A stretch of DNA of 64,000 nt from Actinomucor elegans (Eukaryota; Mucoromycota; Mucoromycetes; Mucorales; Mucoraceae). The translations under genes were made by a program, and so were the position numbers. Positions 61,596 to 64,000 of this stretch are shown here, piece by piece. Positions within the stretch are counted from its first letter, which is position 1, and every line of letters begins with the position of its first letter. The DNA is taken from contig JAMSLZ010000006.1 of the NCBI GenBank assembly GCA_026027325.1, positions 682,001 through 746,000 of the forward strand. The letters are read 5' to 3'. The notes under the pieces were generated by a model. That model was not told the DNA's origin, searched no databases, and saw only the letters and a list, made by a program, of their open reading frames with translations.

Positions 61596-64000
61596 TTAGC
61601 ATCTAAAATCCTTGATCAATTTTGTTATGTTACCTAATCTGCCAATATTGTCCATGGTACAGATTACAATGACCAATATCAAGTTTGAGAATATCCAACA
61701 AACAACTAGCCTTGTTCGAAAGTTACGATAATAATCTTCTTGAAGTGTTCTTGGATCTGTAATTTTCTCTTGATCGACCATCTTCTTTTGAAGATTACGA
61801 TAGGATTCTTCGTATAAATAGCCTATGTCTTTTTGCTCAGGCAAGGTGATTTCTGCTGTCGTTTCATCAGCTTTGGTTTCAACATGGCCGAGATAGGGTA
61901 AAGATGAGGTGATATCTTTGGTTCCCCAGCTCACATCATGCGTGTTGCAGAAGGCATAGGTGTTTAGGATGTTAACATAGCTTGGTGTGAGTAAAAAGTA
62001 CTGCACAAAACTACTAATCATATGCCAAGGGTCCAAGAATATAATGCCGGATAAAACAAAGACACCAACAGTGGAAGAAACCGAAACTATGATATCACGG
62101 AAGGGCCCATTTGATAACAAGCTAATCATGTCTTGGGGTTTAGCTAGCTCTGTTGAAATACCAATATAGACGACCCAAACAAAAGCGAATAGAACATAGA
62201 TCATGAGCAGCGAGAAAAAGAGCATGATTAAACCGTATGATCCTTGGGACCTATGAAAACTATCAGTACATGGCTCATTGTATTATCGCTTCAATTGACA
62301 TACCCTTGAGGTCTATTTCCCATTGCAATCAAGAACAAGCAGGTGATCAATGCCGCATATACATAGATAAGTACTTTGTGGACGATCTCTGCCGCCTCTC
62401 TAGAGAAAGGGGGCCTTTCCATTACTCCCAATGATCTAGTAAGTATAAAAAAACTTAGGAAAAAGTTTGCCTAATAAGGGCTCATAAGACTAAATTGTTT
62501 CACTTGAAATCTACCATCGATACTTACCAGAGCAAACCATGAAAATAACCAGTTGATACAAAGGTAGATCAGTTCAATCAGTAGCAACAGTTTTCTCTTC
62601 ACTGTATGGTCTGTTTTCAGAATCTTTCCCCAATGCACTAAACTATACACACCAGCAAAAAAAGATCCTATAGGCATGTCTTAGGAGCAAAATTTCCAAG
62701 CACAAACGGCATACATCCTATCAAGACTTACCATTGAGCCAGCGTCTCCTTTGTGATATAAACTCTGCTACAGTGAACGGAACATCCGTTTCACCATAAG
62801 CTCCTGCAACATAGTGCAACCGCCATTTTGCACCTTTCTTTGCTACCAACTCATAACACAAGATTCGATCCTCTGCTAAATACATATTGGCCTCGAAAAT
62901 CCCCTCTGATACGGTTGTTGCACTTGATGTGTCGCCTAAGAAGTACTTTTGCAAAGGACCTTCTCCCGAGATATCATTAGTAAGTGCAGTGTACCGATAG
63001 GCAGAGAACGCTCCCGGTAAAACTTGGATATACCCCAACACACTTTCTAATGGTTTATCTAAAATATTGGATATCTTGTATTCAAAGTTTTGTGCTGCTA
63101 CAAGAGGATTCAACAAGTAAATGCCGCCTTTACCTGTCATGACGCGCACTTCACCGCAAGCGCCTCCAATATCATGGTGTTTGCTGAATGGCAACCAAAG
63201 TTTGTAAATGGAATGAGGGCCTGGTCGTGTACCTACGTCCATCAGAATACAAACGTGTGGCTGCAGTATAGGACACATGGCTTGAAAAAACCATCGATGC
63301 GAGTTAATCTTGCGCTGATTCTTCTCTTTGAGGCAAAAGATGATTTGGGCAGGTACAATGTCATTGATAGCACCTCGGTACGTCAAGTCGGGTGCTAGTG
63401 ATAATTGGGAGGTATACTGAAGCAAGTGTTAGATACAAGGTGTTTGCTGATTAAACGGTATTCGGGGCCAACTTACTTCATAGAGATGCGCATGCACTGG
63501 GTTCCCATTGACTGTGCTTTTAGCAACACCCTCCTGATATATACCCAATACAGATAACATGTCTAGGACTCTTCGGTGGATCTTTTCTCTACCATCTGCA
63601 ATAATACATATCACTACTTTTTGCCATGAATTGTTTCCCTAAAAAAAAAAAAAAATCTTGTTAGTGTTTTTTTAAAAAATTATTGCAGCTTCCGGATCAA
63701 TACCCAAATAGGAGATCTTTGGCGTTTAGTTAGCTGAGTCAAGTTCTTCATAATGCCATGTAAAGTCCTTGACAGTAATATTTCATCTTCCTACAAAACA
63801 AGATCAAAATAAATGAGGATCTTTTACTGTATAAGCATGAGTTGAAACAAAACTAAACGAACGTTATACATGGTAATACAGATGGCAACTTCAGTTTCAC
63901 GTCTATACATACGTTGTCTAAGCGTGTAATTCATTTTGATGAATTCATAAGGATCACAAGTGATAGCTATACAAAAAAAAAAAATTTGGATTCATCAATG
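61596..64000 (-). CDS. Chitin synthase, division 1 (5' part outside the window)
   Basis: Plasma-membrane enzyme that polymerises UDP-GlcNAc into chitin. Visible exons (transcript order): 63863-63966, 63704-63790, 63477-63638, 62732-63416, 62528-62667, 62304-62470, 61596-62250, all in frame; 63967-64000 is intron. Motifs: [39 protein letters not shown] then [54 protein letters not shown]-like [17 protein letters not shown], and QRRRWLNG, the product-binding signature. Several membrane segments follow, including [14 protein letters not shown], and the frame ends at [13 protein letters not shown]. The order and the absence of a myosin or cytochrome-b5 domain place it in classes I-III. Exact class not decided. 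Confidence 0.95.

Overview
The window looks like nuclear DNA of a filamentous fungus of the Mucoromycota, most likely a Mucorales (Rhizopus/Mucor-like) species. The reasons are the AT-rich sequence, the very short spliceosomal introns (mostly 45-70 nt, GT..AG, often ending in TATAG or AATAG), intron-dense genes, a Ras subtype with a CaaX end, a division-1 chitin synthase, an OPT oligopeptide transporter, and remnants of DIRS, LINE, Tc1/mariner-like and probably piggyBac-like elements. No tRNA, rRNA, CRISPR or bacterial-type operon was seen.

Layout: 1-776 (-) holds the N-terminal part of an NPR3 (GATOR1/SEACIT) gene that runs off the left edge. 1931-3674 is a convergent pair, Ras (+) and neuronal calcium sensor NCS-1 (-), with only 12 bp between the stop codons. 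An exosome subunit MTR3 gene (5327-6298, +), a dead transposase (about 6778-7550) and a histidine phosphatase (7672-8436, -) follow. 8437-14227 is a gene-poor stretch with relics only. An OPT transporter (14228-16511, +) precedes a compact block of four minus-strand genes: a FYVE-RING protein, an Aim32-like thioredoxin-fold ferredoxin, pterin-4a-carbinolamine dehydratase and a NOPCHAP1-like protein. An MSS4-type Rab chaperone (22485-22942, +) comes next.

The central accessory region (24-42.5 kb) has an intact SAM methyltransferase gene, a broken paralogue beside it, an unrecognised broken ORF, a transposase fragment, a secreted dipeptidyl-peptidase V gene, a degenerate but structurally complete DIRS retrotransposon (32818-37562) with a 5'-truncated LINE nested in it, a second LINE tail, and another intact methyltransferase paralogue (40943-42444).

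The right part is gene-rich again: an arrestin-like adaptor, the PP2A activator PTPA, an NAA50 acetyltransferase, an unrecognised 299-residue gene followed by a SWIM zinc-finger gene whose model does not fully close, the Golgi Ca2+/Mn2+ pump PMR1, ribosomal protein eS27, a CNNM/Mam3-type membrane protein, and a chitin synthase running off the right edge.

Several genes fit general growth, signalling and secretory themes (Ras, NCS-1, PTPA, PMR1, MSS4, chitin synthase, NPR3), but nothing suggests a co-regulated cluster. I rebuilt the gene models by hand from splice sites and checked that the joined exons keep one reading frame. The most unusual observation is a 2-nucleotide exon in the Ras gene, required to restore a conserved Glu. 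The DIRS element is notable because its inverted terminal repeats and internal complementary region can all be located.
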